From Sphingomicrobium sp. (GTDB lineage: Bacteria; Pseudomonadota; Alphaproteobacteria; Sphingomonadales; Sphingomonadaceae), in the NCBI GenBank assembly GCA_030146725.1, contig JASLBJ010000099.1, positions 1 to 7,247 on the forward strand: a stretch of 7,247 nt of DNA. The letters run 5' to 3'. The notes beneath the pieces were generated by a model. The model saw nothing but the letters and a program-made list of their open reading frames with translations, ran no database searches and was not told the origin of the DNA. Positions 6,865 through 7,247 of this stretch are shown in pieces (within the stretch, counting starts at the first letter, position 1; each line of letters begins with the position of its first letter). A program made the translations under genes and the position numbers.

Positions 6865-7247
6865 ATGGCCTCCAAACCCTGGCCGTCCCGCGAGATGGTC
6901 GCCGGCCCCGCCCGCGCTCCGGCCCGCGCGATGCTCCACGCAGCCGGCTTCGACGACCGCGCGCTGGCCCGGCCGCTGGTCGCCGTCATCCACAACTTCT
7001 CGACCGTTACCCCGTGCAACATGCACCTGCGCGACCTTGCCCGGCACGCCATGCGCGGCGTCGAGGAGGCCGGCGCGACCGCGATCGAGTTCAACACCAT
7101 CGTCGTCACCGACGGAATCGCGATGGGCACCCGCGGCATGCGCGCCTCGCTGATGAGCCGCGAGGTCATCGCCGATTCGGCCGAGCTCGTGGTCCGCGGC
7201 CACTCGCTCGACGCGGTGCTGTTCATCGTCGGGTGCGACAAGACCAT
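6865..7247 (+). CDS. ilvD: Dihydroxy-acid dehydratase family protein, probable IlvD (partial, C-terminus off the right edge)
   Basis: Member of the IlvD/Edd family of Fe-S dehydratases; IlvD converts 2,3-dihydroxy-isovalerate (or -methylvalerate) to the 2-keto acid. Only 127 complete codons are visible, of a family length of about 550-615. ATG at 6865 is preceded by AGGA 6 nt upstream. Motifs are GPARAPARAML (14-24), TPCNMHLRDLA (49-59), EFNTIVVTDGIAMGTRGM (75-92), SLMSREVIADSAE (95-107) and GCDKT (123-127). By comparison with [2Fe-2S] members, C51 and C124 are expected cluster ligands and D83, D125 and K126 lie at the Mg site. The PCN motif differs from the PGH of E. coli-type [4Fe-4S] IlvD. 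The divergent position beside the ilv-leu operon favours BCAA synthesis, but sugar-acid dehydratases share these motifs and cannot be excluded from the N-terminus alone. It lacks the leader attenuator, so it is controlled separately. Confidence 0.82.
   Translation, partial: MASKPWPSREMVAGPARAPARAMLHAAGFDDRALARPLVAVIHNFSTVTPCNMHLRDLARHAMRGVEEAGATAIEFNTIVVTDGIAMGTRGMRASLMSREVIADSAELVVRGHSLDAVLFIVGCDKT

Noticed and set aside
6828..7247. Minus-strand open frame opposite the ilvD-family gene
   Set aside because: The plus strand has a ribosome site, an ATG and conserved dehydratase motifs; the minus product matches nothing.
1..7247. tRNA, rRNA, CRISPR, insertion sequence or attachment site
   Set aside because: Nothing resembling these was seen. 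The only non-coding stretches are the leader region and the divergent promoter region.

Overview
The window is a high-GC bacterial segment devoted almost entirely to branched-chain amino acid (BCAA) biosynthesis. Six genes lie on the minus strand in the order ilvC, ilvG, ilvM, leuA, leuB, leuC, with leuC running off the left edge. A divergent ilvD-family gene starts on the plus strand near the right edge and runs off that edge. Coding regions fill about 95% of the window. The minus-strand genes are very tightly packed: ilvC and ilvG are 2 nt apart, and every other junction is a 4-base stop/start overlap (GTGA once, ATGA three times). This points to one translationally coupled operon.

The control region is 6453-6864. 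Reading leftwards on the minus strand it holds a weak candidate promoter, a 44-codon leader peptide with a strong ribosome binding site and a Thr-Leu-Thr-Leu-Ile-Met-Leu-Val-Leu-Thr run, and an 11-bp GC-rich hairpin followed by TTTTCTTTT. Then comes ilvC, which starts with TTG. A segment at the end of the leader ORF is perfectly complementary over 8 bases to the first arm of the terminator. This is the architecture of ribosome-mediated transcription attenuation, here placed ahead of a joint ilv-leu operon.

Together the genes give nearly the whole route from pyruvate to valine and the leucine precursors. IlvGM (acetohydroxyacid synthase, isozyme II type) condenses pyruvate, IlvC reduces and isomerises the product, and IlvD dehydrates it. 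LeuA, LeuC and LeuB then convert 2-ketoisovalerate to 2-ketoisocaproate. Not seen are leuD (possibly just left of the window), a BCAA aminotransferase and threonine deaminase.

The organism is a high-GC proteobacterium. Base composition and codon style suggest a sphingomonad or a xanthomonad, but I cannot decide between them from the sequence alone. The ilvC-ilvG-ilvM-leuA order and the short class I IlvC with an RxGG cofactor loop recall xanthomonads. The ilvD-family gene has the PCN cysteine motif, unlike the E. coli-type IlvD I remember from both groups.
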